A stretch of 64,000 nucleotides of DNA from VXYL01 sp965200375 (GTDB taxonomy: Bacteria; Pseudomonadota; Gammaproteobacteria; Pseudomonadales; Azotimanducaceae): contig OZ241353.1 in NCBI GenBank assembly GCA_965200375.1, positions 2,418,001 through 2,482,000 of the forward strand. Reading direction: 5' to 3'. Under the pieces are notes generated by a model. The model worked only from the letters and a program-made list of their open reading frames with translations, made no database searches and was not told where the DNA came from. The translations under genes and the position numbers were made by a program. Below, in pieces: positions 34,265 to 44,206 of the stretch; within the stretch, counting starts at the first letter, position 1, and each line of letters begins with the position of its first letter.

Positions 34265-35460
34265 CCAGCCCCATGGCTGAGATTGAAGCCCCGGCGGCGG
34301 GCCAACGTCTAGAGGATGCAGACCGCCTGCGGACGCTGCCGGCCCGTCTCGTGCGGATCAAGGAGGTTCTGCGGCAGGAGTATTGCCGTAGGCACAGCCA
34401 GCCTTGGGTCGTTGCGTTTTCGGGAGGCAAGGACTCCACACTGCTCCTACAGTTGACTTGGGAAATGATGGCCGAGCTGCCACCCGCACGACGCCGCCGC
34501 CAGCTCGTCGTCCTTGGCAACGACACACTTGTCGAGTCCCCCCTAGTCATGCGCCACCTCCACAACTCCCTAAGGTCCGTCAGGACGGCTGCTGGTTCGT
34601 CTGGTCTGCCCATCGAGACGCGCATCACGACGCCGGCCGTGGATCAGACCTTCTGGGTCAACGTCATTGGCCGTGGCTACATTCCGCCGACACGGAACTT
34701 CCGTTGGTGTACGGATCGCATGAAGATCCGCCCTACGAGCCGAATCCTCCAACAGTTCGTGCGGGAACATGGCGGCGCGATACTGCTCGTGGGAACCCGC
34801 CGAAGCGAGTCACAGACCCGCGGACGGGGAATGGCGCGCCGCAGAGTGACCGCTACACGGCTCAATCGACACACGTCCGTCGAAGGGTGCCGTATGTTTG
34901 CCCCTCTCGCCGATCTCGACGACGACGATGTCTGGATGGTCTTGATGCAACGCCGCCCACCTTGGGGCGGGACGCACAGAGCTCTCATCTCCCTGTATCG
35001 ACAGGCAGCGGGTGGCGAATGCCCCTTGGTCATCTCCAAGGACGATGCACCGTCGTGTGGTAGTTCGTCGCCCCGGTTCGGCTGCTGGACCTGCACCGTG
35101 GTAGCAAAGGACCGAAGCCTTCGCGGCCTCATCGACTCCGGCCACAAAGAAGCGCACCATCTGGCCCGCCTCTACGACTTCCGCGAGTGGCTCATCGAGC
35201 TTCGCGAAGACGAAGGCAATCGGCTCCCGGTACGCCGGGATGGCAACCCAAGGCATCGGTCGGACGGCTCCAAGGTCTTCGGTCCGTTCACGCTGCCGGT
35301 CCGCCGCATGATTCTCAGGCGACTACGCGCACTGCAAAGCGAGGTGGGAGCCAGTCTCATCACTCAGCCAGAGATCGACTCCATTGAAGACGTCTGGTGG
35401 CGTGACGAAATCAAGGAGGAAGGCCGCCGTGCACTCCAGAAGTCGCTAGCACACGCATGA
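34261..35460 (+). CDS. dndC: DndC-type sulfurtransferase (PAPS reductase family)
   Basis: Iron-sulfur, ATP-pyrophosphatase-type protein of DNA phosphorothioation, also related to SspD. 399 residues, a bit short for DndC. PP-loop SGGKDST (54-60), NDTLVESP, the FRWCTDRMKIRPTSRI segment (Cys150), and the cluster cysteines C254, C266, C275 and C278 in ECPLV, SCGSSS and RFGCWTCTVV. The last motif is diagnostic for DndC. It overlaps dndA (ATGA) and the next gene (ATGA). The expected partners DndD and DndE are absent. Confidence 0.85.
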   Translation: MTSPMAEIEAPAAGQRLEDADRLRTLPARLVRIKEVLRQEYCRRHSQPWVVAFSGGKDSTLLLQLTWEMMAELPPARRRRQLVVLGNDTLVESPLVMRHLHNSLRSVRTAAGSSGLPIETRITTPAVDQTFWVNVIGRGYIPPTRNFRWCTDRMKIRPTSRILQQFVREHGGAILLVGTRRSESQTRGRGMARRRVTATRLNRHTSVEGCRMFAPLADLDDDDVWMVLMQRRPPWGGTHRALISLYRQAAGGECPLVISKDDAPSCGSSSPRFGCWTCTVVAKDRSLRGLIDSGHKEAHHLARLYDFREWLIELREDEGNRLPVRRDGNPRHRSDGSKVFGPFTLPVRRMILRRLRALQSEVGASLITQPEIDSIEDVWWRDEIKEEGRRALQKSLAHA

Positions 35461-37244
35461 CGCAGATCACCTCCGACGTGCTAATCGTCGCCGACCTTTT
35501 CATGAAGGGCCGGTTCGAAGTGCCTTGGCACCAACGCTACTATGATTGGACCGAGGAACAGGTCGGGGAGCTGCTGCGCGACTTGAAGGAGGCAGTAGAC
35601 GCACGCCGTGCGAGTTATTTCCTCGGGTCTATCATGCTCGTCAAGGCCGACGACGCGTGGCAGATCAACGATGGTCAGCAGCGTCTCATCACTCTCTCGC
35701 TGTTGATCGCGGCGCTCTGCCGCCGCTTTGCGTCCCGACGAAGGTCCGAGTCCCCTCGCGAACAAAGGGCCTTGCGGATGCTATTCGACCGTTCGGAAGG
35801 TGTAATGACGAACCTTGATGACACAACTAAGGAACCGCCCAGGATTACACCGCCTCGCCATGACTGGTCGCGTTTCACGCAGCTAATACGAGGCCACGAC
35901 ATCGGTACGAATGGCAAGCTGACATCAGCGTGGAACGCGATTGAGCTGTTTGTTGTAGGGATGACCCTGAGCGAGTCGAAACGAATTTTCGATTTCCTCT
36001 CGGACAACGTGGAGATCGGCGTACTGTATGTCCCGATCTCCGCAGATGCTAATGCAGTGTTCGAGGCGTTGAATGGCCGGGGGAAGCAGCTAGATGATGT
36101 GGATCTCATCAGAAACTACCTCTACTCCTATTTCACTGGTCCACGGGATGATGAGCGAAGGGAGACGGTGCATAGCAACTTGGAGAACGTGCTACCAAAC
36201 AGCCGGACGGCCAGGCGACGACAGGAGTACTTCAGGTGCTACTTCCAGTGCAAATTCGGCTACCTGAAGAAGACGCGCTTCTACCGAGAGACACGGTCCA
36301 AAATCCAATCTAGCAGTGGTCGGCGCAGCCCGAGTAACTACGTCTACGATCTGGTTCGCGAGCTTGCCGAACCGCGCTCTGTGGAGCTCTTTCGAACGAT
36401 TACAGCTACCAATCCCAGCCCTGAAATCCTCGATTCCTTTGAAAGAGCATCCCAAACTACAGCTAACAAGCGACGCCTTCGGGTGTTCCTAAGTGAACTC
36501 CGCGGCTACAAAGTAGCCCAGCCGCTTGTCTTCGCTCTCCTTCGGAGGTTCATTGAAGTACAGAGCAGTGCTGGCAAAGGCAGGCGCAGAGTGGCCCACG
36601 CCGTCCACCGCAACCTGAGCGATCTCGCGTCCTTCGTGATGCGCGTATCGTTCTGCGAGGCTAAGTTCGAGCCGTCTAGGTTTGAGACGGGCTTCGCAAA
36701 CTGTGCTAGGCGCATTGCCTCGGCGACTGGGTACGCTGATCTGGATATTCAGGCAGATCTCAGACAGTGCGACGAACGCGGCATCATGGACGATGCACGG
36801 TTCGTCTCACAACTGGCGGTGGTTGAAATGAGGGACTCGGGACGGGCCAAAAGGCTCCTCTTTGGCGTCAACGCCGCGCAGGGGCCGGAGACGCGTGCTC
36901 TTGACTTCGGAGGCTGCACGGTTGAGCATGTGCTCCCGCAGTCCGATAGATACTGGCATGGCTGGAGCGAATTCCCCGGTGTTGGCTCTGAGACTGCACG
37001 TTGGGTCAACCGCATTGGCAATCTGACTCTGTTGGGCGACAGCGGCAACTTCGCACGTCGCCAGTTCAATGCGAATTTCGCCGCGAAGCAGGCAGTGTTC
37101 AAAGAGAGTCCATTCTCGATCACGCGGGAACTCTCGTCAAGGCGGCGGTGGAGCCCCGATGCGATCGAGTTGCGCTCCAAGGCTTTGGCGGTGGAAGCGT
37201 CGCGAGTATGGTCCTTCTATAAGGAGGTGCCGAAGAAGAGGTGA
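35457..37244 (+). CDS. DUF262-DUF1524 protein, GmrSD/SspE-like nuclease
   Basis: 595 residues. The N-terminal ParB-like DUF262 domain has PWHQRYYDW, the DGQQR motif (72-76) and ALNGRGKQLDDVDLIRNYL. The C-terminal DUF1524 domain has the HNH-like centre CTVEHVLPQS (H491), WVNRIGNLTLL and NANFAAKQAVF. This is the architecture of GmrSD restriction enzymes and of SspE, which senses phosphorothioate DNA and attacks phage DNA. Coupled to dndC by ATGA. Here it is the likely effector. Its modification specificity cannot be read from sequence. Confidence 0.82.
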   Translation: MTQITSDVLIVADLFMKGRFEVPWHQRYYDWTEEQVGELLRDLKEAVDARRASYFLGSIMLVKADDAWQINDGQQRLITLSLLIAALCRRFASRRRSESPREQRALRMLFDRSEGVMTNLDDTTKEPPRITPPRHDWSRFTQLIRGHDIGTNGKLTSAWNAIELFVVGMTLSESKRIFDFLSDNVEIGVLYVPISADANAVFEALNGRGKQLDDVDLIRNYLYSYFTGPRDDERRETVHSNLENVLPNSRTARRRQEYFRCYFQCKFGYLKKTRFYRETRSKIQSSSGRRSPSNYVYDLVRELAEPRSVELFRTITATNPSPEILDSFERASQTTANKRRLRVFLSELRGYKVAQPLVFALLRRFIEVQSSAGKGRRRVAHAVHRNLSDLASFVMRVSFCEAKFEPSRFETGFANCARRIASATGYADLDIQADLRQCDERGIMDDARFVSQLAVVEMRDSGRAKRLLFGVNAAQGPETRALDFGGCTVEHVLPQSDRYWHGWSEFPGVGSETARWVNRIGNLTLLGDSGNFARRQFNANFAAKQAVFKESPFSITRELSSRRRWSPDAIELRSKALAVEASRVWSFYKEVPKKR

Positions 37245-37573
37245 TGGTGGAATTGGTACGCAAGGGAGACTCTTTCCCCTTTGATTTCAACTCGTTGTTG
37301 CGTATGCCCCGAGTAAGACACGCGGTGTATGCCTTTTGGTCCAAGTCCAAGGAGAGTCATGTTTACATTGGAAAGACGGATCGGCCGTTGCCGCAACGGC
37401 TTAGGGAGCACAGGCGGAGTAGCGACAATCCGACCTTACGTGCGTGGATCAAGTACGCGCCGGAAGACTTGGTGGTATGCTATGTTGTGTGCCCCGCAGC
37501 GCTGGTGCTCAAACTCGAGCGTCGGCTGATCCGCCGGTTTGACCCGGACGGGAACAGAGAACACAAGACTTAG
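37244..37573 (+). CDS. Small single-domain GIY-YIG nuclease
   Basis: 109 residues holding essentially only a GIY-YIG domain. The GIY part is HAVYAFW (27-32), the YIG part is HVYIGKT (39-45), then PQRLREHRRSS with the catalytic Arg, and LKLERRLIRRF with the metal-binding Glu (E92), then a late Asn. ATG 37244 overlaps the previous stop (TGATG); GTG 37241 is also possible. Not a usual part of Dnd or Ssp modules, where nicking is done by DndE-type or SspB proteins, so it may supply nicking or cleavage here. Confidence 0.75.
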   Translation: MVELVRKGDSFPFDFNSLLRMPRVRHAVYAFWSKSKESHVYIGKTDRPLPQRLREHRRSSDNPTLRAWIKYAPEDLVVCYVVCPAALVLKLERRLIRRFDPDGNREHKT

Positions 37574-37583
37574 GAGAATAGCC

Positions 37584-38879
37584 ATGTCGAGCACCGTACC
37601 TGCCATGAAGGGGCGGATGGGGAACACTGACTACTACCTCATTTCGCTGAAGGCTAGCGAACTCATCAATCTCGTCAAGGAACCCAAGAACATGCCCGGA
37701 TGGGACGACGAGAAGATCGAGGAGATCTACCAGCGCAAGATCAACTACGCCCGGGTGCGAAATCAGATTGCACCCTATTTGGCCAATAGCAAGGACTCGC
37801 GCTTCTTCGGTTCCTTGATCGTGGCTGCGTTCAATTTCGACGACACTGTGAAATTCACGCCGCTCACGGAGATTCCGGCCGTCAACACGGCGAAGCTGCG
37901 TCCCGATGAAGAGGAGGCGGGCTCGAAGATTGGCATGTTGACGCTGCATGGAGGCATCATGATGGCACCCTTGGATGGTCAGCACCGATTGAAGGCGCTT
38001 GAGTTCGCCATGCTAGGGAAAGATCAAAGAGGGAACGACATCTCTGGGATCGACGTTGACCCCGAGCTTGCGGCGGAGGACATCTCTGTGATCCTAGTGC
38101 CTTACGACCCGGAAAAGGCGCGTCGGATCTTCACTAGAGTCAACAAGTACGCCCGACGCCCCTCCGCATCCGAGACGCATGTCACCGACGACGAGGACTT
38201 GTTCGCGGTCCTCGCACGTCGCATTGCGAACAGCATCGGAGGCCGGCTAGTGAAGTATGCGCAGCCGACGTTGACTGCAAAGGACGGTGAATTCACGACG
38301 CTGGCTATTCTATACGCCTGTTGCAGGCACATCGTGGACTATAGCTTTCCGGCTGACATGAGAGCTGAGGCAAAGGCCTCGAATTTCAGCAGCGAGATCG
38401 AGAAGGCATGTGAACATGCAGTCTCGACTGTGTGGGGTCGCCTCCTGTCCAAGATAGAAGTGTTCACCGACGCCACGGCGGATCGGTCCGAGCAGGGCGA
38501 TGCTGGGCGCCGTGACATCAGGAGAGAGAACCTGTTGGGCAAGCCAGTTCCGCAAGAGTGCTTGGTTGTGGCATACCTTGCGCTGACCGAGGGGGCGACA
38601 AAGATGCCATGGGAGGACGCATGTCTGCGGTTGAACGCACTGCCTTGGGCGATCACGCCCGAGAACGTTGGCGACGTTTGGCAAGGAGTCCTTTGGTCGG
38701 GCGGTACGGATGGGAAGATCATCACGAAGAACCGGGCTATCTCTGCGCGGTTGATCGCCTATATGGCGGGCGAGGAGCTCAGTGAGGACGAGGAACAGCA
38801 GCTCTTGAACGACTACCGGGTTCTGTTCCCCGAGACCGTGCGAGAGCAGAAGGTGCTTCCGCCGAGGGTTGTCCTCTGA
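37584..38879 (+). CDS. dndB: DndB-type DGQHR protein
   Basis: 431 residues. DNA sulfur modification protein DndB family, ParB-like, with the DGQHR motif (131-135) in MMAPLDGQHRLKALEFAMLG, then ISVILVPYD and RRIFTRVNKYARRPS. In known systems DndB represses the dnd operon and affects modification frequency. Good ribosome binding site (AGGAG eight bases before the ATG). Last gene of the island, transcribed with the others, whereas canonical dndB is often the first of dndBCDE. Confidence 0.8.
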   Translation: MSSTVPAMKGRMGNTDYYLISLKASELINLVKEPKNMPGWDDEKIEEIYQRKINYARVRNQIAPYLANSKDSRFFGSLIVAAFNFDDTVKFTPLTEIPAVNTAKLRPDEEEAGSKIGMLTLHGGIMMAPLDGQHRLKALEFAMLGKDQRGNDISGIDVDPELAAEDISVILVPYDPEKARRIFTRVNKYARRPSASETHVTDDEDLFAVLARRIANSIGGRLVKYAQPTLTAKDGEFTTLAILYACCRHIVDYSFPADMRAEAKASNFSSEIEKACEHAVSTVWGRLLSKIEVFTDATADRSEQGDAGRRDIRRENLLGKPVPQECLVVAYLALTEGATKMPWEDACLRLNALPWAITPENVGDVWQGVLWSGGTDGKIITKNRAISARLIAYMAGEELSEDEEQQLLNDYRVLFPETVREQKVLPPRVVL

Positions 38880-39037
38880 GGGCTGATGCGTTGGCCGGGA
38901 CGGAGAGACGTGCGCTAGCGCCGAACGTTCAACGGGGTTAGTCTGGGCCGCTACGGACTGCGCACGGCCTCCCCATCAACAACAAGACCGCCCTGATCGC
39001 CGTCCTGGTTGCCTTCCTGGCGGGGGCCGTCGGGACG

Positions 39038-40162
39038 TTGGCCATTCGTCCGCCGGGGCAGTTGGGCGATGCCGCGCCGGCGACGTTGTCCGCTGATCGG
39101 CCTTCGCCGCCAACGGGCGCTGCCGTGCGCTGGCGCGTGCCGACCGCCTTCGCCACCACCTTGGCGGTGCTCGGCGACAACGTGCTGCGGGTGGCGGATG
39201 CCGTGGCCCGCAGTTCCGGCGGCGCGCTGCTGCTCGTGCCCTACGAACCCGGCGAGGTCGTGCCGGTGCTGAACATCGTCGATGCGGTGCGGGAGGACAA
39301 GGTGCCCGCCGGCTACACGTGGCTCGGCTACGACCAGGGGAAGATTCCGGCGTCGCCGTTGCTCGGCGCAGTGCCCTTCGGCATGGAGCCGTGGGAGTAC
39401 GCCGCGTGGTGGTACGAGGCCGGCGGGCGGGAGCTCGGCGAAGCCCTGTACGCCAAGTACGGCGTGCGCCCGGTGCTGTGCGGGCTGATCGGGCCGGAGA
39501 CCGCGGGCTGGTTCCGCACGCCCATCGACCAGCTTTCGGACCTGGCCGGCCTCAAGATCCGCTTCGCGGGCCTCGGCGGCAAGGTGGTAGAGCGCCTCGG
39601 CGCCTCGGTGACGATGCTGCCGGGCGGCGAGATCTTCCAGGCCCTGGAACGGGGCGCCATCGACGCCACGGAGTTCTCGCTGCCGAATGTGGACGAAGCG
39701 CTGGGCTTCGACCGCGTGGCGAAGCTGAACTACTACCCCGGCTGGCACCAAACCTACACCGCCGCCCACCTGGTGGTGAATCTGTCGCGCTGGCAGGCGC
39801 TCGCGGACTCCCAGCGAGCGCTCTTGGAGACGGCATGCACCGCCGGCGTCATCCGCAACCTGGCGGATTCGGAAGCCAGCCAAGGGCGGGTGCTGGCGGG
39901 CTTTCCCGCCAAGGGCGTAACGGCCATCCGCCTTCCCGCGCCGGTGCTGCGGGAGCTCGAGGCGGTGGCGGATGCGGTGCTGGCGGAGGAAAGCGCGGCG
40001 GACGAGGACTTCCACGCCATCCTCGCTTCGCAGCAGGCGTTCCGCCGCGAATACGCGCTGTGGAAGCGCTTCGCCTACCTGCCCCGGGACTGGGATGCGG
40101 GGCGCCGAAGCGCGCCTCTGCCGCCGGGACCGTTGCAGGCCGAACCAAGCGCCGATCCTTAA
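39038..40162 (+). CDS. dctP: TRAP transporter substrate-binding protein DctP family, start lost
   Basis: Periplasmic solute receptor of a TRAP transporter. The core is intact: VRWRVPTAFATTLAVLG, DQLSDLAGLKIRFAGLGGKV, and PNVDEALGFDRVAKLNYYPG, so it is the DctP branch often linked to C4-dicarboxylates or 2-oxo acids. The frame extends upstream through INNKTALIAVLVAFLAGAVG, an obvious signal anchor, to a TAG at 38939, yet it has no ATG, GTG or TTG before that anchor. The first usable start is TTG 39038, after it. The true start was probably lost at the island edge. Confidence 0.72.
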   Translation: MAIRPPGQLGDAAPATLSADRPSPPTGAAVRWRVPTAFATTLAVLGDNVLRVADAVARSSGGALLLVPYEPGEVVPVLNIVDAVREDKVPAGYTWLGYDQGKIPASPLLGAVPFGMEPWEYAAWWYEAGGRELGEALYAKYGVRPVLCGLIGPETAGWFRTPIDQLSDLAGLKIRFAGLGGKVVERLGASVTMLPGGEIFQALERGAIDATEFSLPNVDEALGFDRVAKLNYYPGWHQTYTAAHLVVNLSRWQALADSQRALLETACTAGVIRNLADSEASQGRVLAGFPAKGVTAIRLPAPVLRELEAVADAVLAEESAADEDFHAILASQQAFRREYALWKRFAYLPRDWDAGRRSAPLPPGPLQAEPSADP

Positions 40163-40178
40163 GCTGAAGGCCGGCGCG

Positions 40179-40720
40179 TTGGAACTCCCCCACACGGCGT
40201 TCTCCTGGGCGGCCGAACGGCTGCTTGTCGCCATCGGCAACGCCGCCTCCTGGCTGTGGGTGGCGCTGCTGGCGGTGATCGTCGGCAACGTCGTGCTGCG
40301 CTACGCCTTCGGCGAGGGCCGCATCGAGCTCGAAGAAATCCAATGGCACCTGTACTCGGCCGGGTTCATGCTGGGTCTCGGCTACGCGCTGCAGGCGGAC
40401 GCTCATGTGCGCGTGGACGTGCTGCACGCCCGCTGGCGGCCGTCCACCCAAGCGTGGCTGGAGCTGTACGGCATCGCCCTGTTCCTGCTGCCCTTCGTGG
40501 CCTTGATGCTCGTCTACGGCGCGCGCTTCGTGGCGGACAGCTTGGCCACTGGCGAGGTGTCGGCTTCGCCGGGCGGGCTGCCGCACCGCTGGGCCATCAA
40601 GGCGGTGCTGGTGCTCGGTTTCGGCCTGCTCGGGCTCGCCGCGGTAGCACGGCTGACGCGGCTGGTGAAGTTCCTGCTCCTTGCCGATGCGGAAGGAGCG
40701 GGCCGCCGGGCCGGTCGCTG

Positions 40721-40721
<1 letters not shown>
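40179..40721 (+). CDS. dctQ: TRAP transporter small permease (DctQ family)
   Basis: 180 residues with four transmembrane helices (AASWLWVALLAVIVGNVVL, SAGFMLGLGYALQ, YGIALFLLPFVALMLVYG, AVLVLGFGLLGLAAVARL). The family marks ELEEIQWHLYSAGFMLGLGY and DVLHARW are clear. TTG 40179 was chosen as start, since no ATG or GTG lies nearer the dctP stop at 40162. The stop overlaps the dctM start (TGATG). Confidence 0.82.
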
Positions 40722-42069
<1,348 letters not shown>

Positions 42070-42077
42070 GGCGGGGT

Positions 42078-43016
42078 TCAGGTCGGCAGCTTGGGTCCGA
42101 TGTAGCCGATCTCCACGTCACGGGTCTCGGCGTCGAAGCGCAGGTGGATGCGTCCAGCGCTTCCGAACCGTGCATGCCAAGTGAACGACTCGGTGGTTCC
42201 GCGATGGGAGGGGAATCGGCGTGCGTTCCGGTATTTCGGTTCTAGACTCTGGCTCTCGTCGGTGACTTTCGTTCGCCAACGCGGTGCGGGTCCGCCGTGT
42301 ACCTTCCAGTCGGCGGCGGCATCGTGGATGTCGATCAGCCTGCGGACCACGGTCCTGAAGTTGGCCGCATAGCGCTGCAGGTCGGTTTCGACGCTTGGTC
42401 CAAAGGCAAGGTCCGGGAAGCACAAGTGCCTGTCTCTCCACAGTGCCACGGGATCGCTGCCGCGACGGAGCCTCTCTCTGTGCCGTTCAGTGATGTTCGC
42501 GGCATGGCCGCTTCGTGTCAGGTTGTCGATCACCTCCGATGCAGACGAGAAGGTCTCGTCGGCCGACAACTCGCTGAACTCCACGGTCAGACAGTCGCGA
42601 TCCCAGCTTGGGTCAGAGGGCAGGCCGACTGCGATCCCGTCGGCGATTGCACACAGAACAAGGGGATCTCCGTCCTTCCCCGTCACGGACGCTTCCTCCG
42701 CCCCGAGAAATCTCTCCCGGAGGTCCTTCGGCATGTCGCGCAGCAATGGTGCCTTGGTGACCAGCTGCTGTAGGGACCGGTATTCGTCGCGGTGTCCCGC
42801 TGCCCGTACGCCTTGAACGGCGTCATACAACGAATAGTCCGGCAAGCAAGGCGTCTTGTACAGTTCCTTGCTGGTGCGAAGTTGCGCCGAGGTCACGCCG
42901 TCGATGATGAGGCTCTTCATCCCTACTGACAGATCAGTCAGCCACTCCACCACTGCCTCTCGACTCGCAGCCGGCGCAAGCACGCTCGCGTGATTGAGCA
43001 CCATCTCGCGCATCAT
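42078..43016 (-). CDS. Unknown protein, third gene of DUF262/DUF3696 system
   Basis: 312 residues, no signal or membrane segment. The N-terminal half has helix-rich stretches (REAVVEWLTDLSVGMKSLII). The centre has LVLCAIADGIAVGLPSDPSW. The last 60 residues are basic and aromatic, with TESFTWHARFGSAGRIHLRF and VEIGYIGPKLPT, recalling short beta-rich domains at the end of toxin-like proteins. No family recognised. ATG 43016 overlaps the ATPase stop (ATGA), so it is coupled to that gene. Probably the effector or target-binding part. Confidence 0.6.
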   Translation of the reverse strand: MMREMVLNHASVLAPAASREAVVEWLTDLSVGMKSLIIDGVTSAQLRTSKELYKTPCLPDYSLYDAVQGVRAAGHRDEYRSLQQLVTKAPLLRDMPKDLRERFLGAEEASVTGKDGDPLVLCAIADGIAVGLPSDPSWDRDCLTVEFSELSADETFSSASEVIDNLTRSGHAANITERHRERLRRGSDPVALWRDRHLCFPDLAFGPSVETDLQRYAANFRTVVRRLIDIHDAAADWKVHGGPAPRWRTKVTDESQSLEPKYRNARRFPSHRGTTESFTWHARFGSAGRIHLRFDAETRDVEIGYIGPKLPT

Positions 43017-44206
43017 GGCTTGGGTGCCAGAAGCCTGGCCAAATTGTCGTCGTGCTGATCGAAGAAGCCGTTCGGCCAGTGGGACAGGCGGCCGTCTGCA
43101 TCGATTTCCGGCGTCACCACAAGGGATCTCCCGCCTTCGCGCTCGAAGTAGTGAACGGCCGTGTCCTCGGGCCGAATCAGCCCCTCGCGGACGGCGACCC
43201 GGACGCCGTCGAGGAAGTGGTCGCTGTGCGTCTCCACAATCACCTGGACGCCGGCAACGGCGGCGCGAACCGCCAGCTCTGCGATCCTAGCTTGGCCCCG
43301 CGGATGCAAGTGCGCCTCCGGGTTCTCGATCAGGCATAGGTTGCCGCGTGGCACAAGCAGTGCCGCAAGAACGGGCAGAACATAGGAGAGGCCGAAGCCG
43401 ACGTTGGTTGCCCTGTAACGCCTGGTAGGCACGTCGCCCGGCCGATCGAAGGAGTAGCCCGCGATCAAGGCGTCCGCGTCCCTGACAACGTCGTAGCCCA
43501 GATGCACCCCCGGAGTGACTGCTTGGAGCCAGTATTCCAAGGCGTCAGACCGCCGCTCCCCCCAAATCGGGGCACAGCGGGCATCGTCCTTCCCAAGCCT
43601 GTCACGGCCACGCGCGCTCAGGTAGCTCAAGGTGTGCTCGCCCGCGGCATCAAGGCTGGCGACATTCCGAAAGGTGTCCGCGTGGTCGTAGATCTTGCGC
43701 GGTCCTACCCGCTCGGCGCCAATGTAGATAGGAGGGTCCGACACGGGGACCCGGACGACTTTCGGTGAGAGCAACACGGTATCTCTAACGTGATCTCCTG
43801 TAAAGCGAGGAAAATCCCACTTATCCCGCCACATGTTGCCATCTACAAACTGCTCTCCCGTATCTGGATGCACAACTGGCTCGGTGTCACGATCCACAAA
43901 CATGCTTCCATCCTTGGACATGTTGAAGGTAGCGGAAAACGAGTGCTTTCCCGCCCACTGGAGCTCGAAGGTCACACTGTCCGTGTCCGCGCCCTCATAC
44001 AGAACGTCCCTAGGCGTTCCCAGCTCTACATCGGCTCCGTTCAGCTTCAAGGACTCCTTACCATTAGAAGCACTCAGGAGAAGCAACGCCTGTATGACAC
44101 TGCTCTTCCCCATGCCGTTCAGTCCGCACAACAACGTTAGTGGTGCACACCGAATCCCCAGATCCTGGAAGCACTTGAAGTTAACCAAGCGTATGAAGCT
44201 CAGCAT
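43013..44206 (-). CDS. AAA ATPase, DUF3696 / OLD-like
   Basis: 397 residues. N-terminal ABC-type ATPase start MLSFIRLVNFKCF, Walker A GLNGMGKSS (28-36), Walker B LCLIENPEAHLHP (about 291-303), switch-like VETHSDHFLDGVR (about 330-342), and a DUF3696-type C-terminus. No TOPRIM nuclease domain is visible. Related ATPases occur in anti-phage modules. ATG 44206 has GAGGAG eight bases upstream, inside the end of the DUF262 gene; the overlap is seven bp. GTG 44215 is an alternative start. Confidence 0.8.
   Translation of the reverse strand: MLSFIRLVNFKCFQDLGIRCAPLTLLCGLNGMGKSSVIQALLLLSASNGKESLKLNGADVELGTPRDVLYEGADTDSVTFELQWAGKHSFSATFNMSKDGSMFVDRDTEPVVHPDTGEQFVDGNMWRDKWDFPRFTGDHVRDTVLLSPKVVRVPVSDPPIYIGAERVGPRKIYDHADTFRNVASLDAAGEHTLSYLSARGRDRLGKDDARCAPIWGERRSDALEYWLQAVTPGVHLGYDVVRDADALIAGYSFDRPGDVPTRRYRATNVGFGLSYVLPVLAALLVPRGNLCLIENPEAHLHPRGQARIAELAVRAAVAGVQVIVETHSDHFLDGVRVAVREGLIRPEDTAVHYFEREGGRSLVVTPEIDADGRLSHWPNGFFDQHDDNLARLLAPKP

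Larger units (their letters stand above)
32814..38960 (+). other. Accessory (defence-type) island 1
   Basis: Five codirectional genes (32972-38879) have clearly lower GC and more mixed codon use than the flanking genes. They encode DNA phosphorothioation-type and nuclease proteins. The right edge lies where the TRAP gene dctP has lost its start codon. ACGGCCTC occurs at both edges (32952-32959 and 38964-38971), possibly a target duplication but short enough to be chance. No integrase or transposase is present. Confidence 0.6.

Noticed and set aside
32952..38971. Target-site duplication ACGGCCTC at both edges of island 1
   Set aside because: Only eight GC-rich bases, no terminal inverted repeats or recombinase, so chance is likely; mentioned as a weak lead only.
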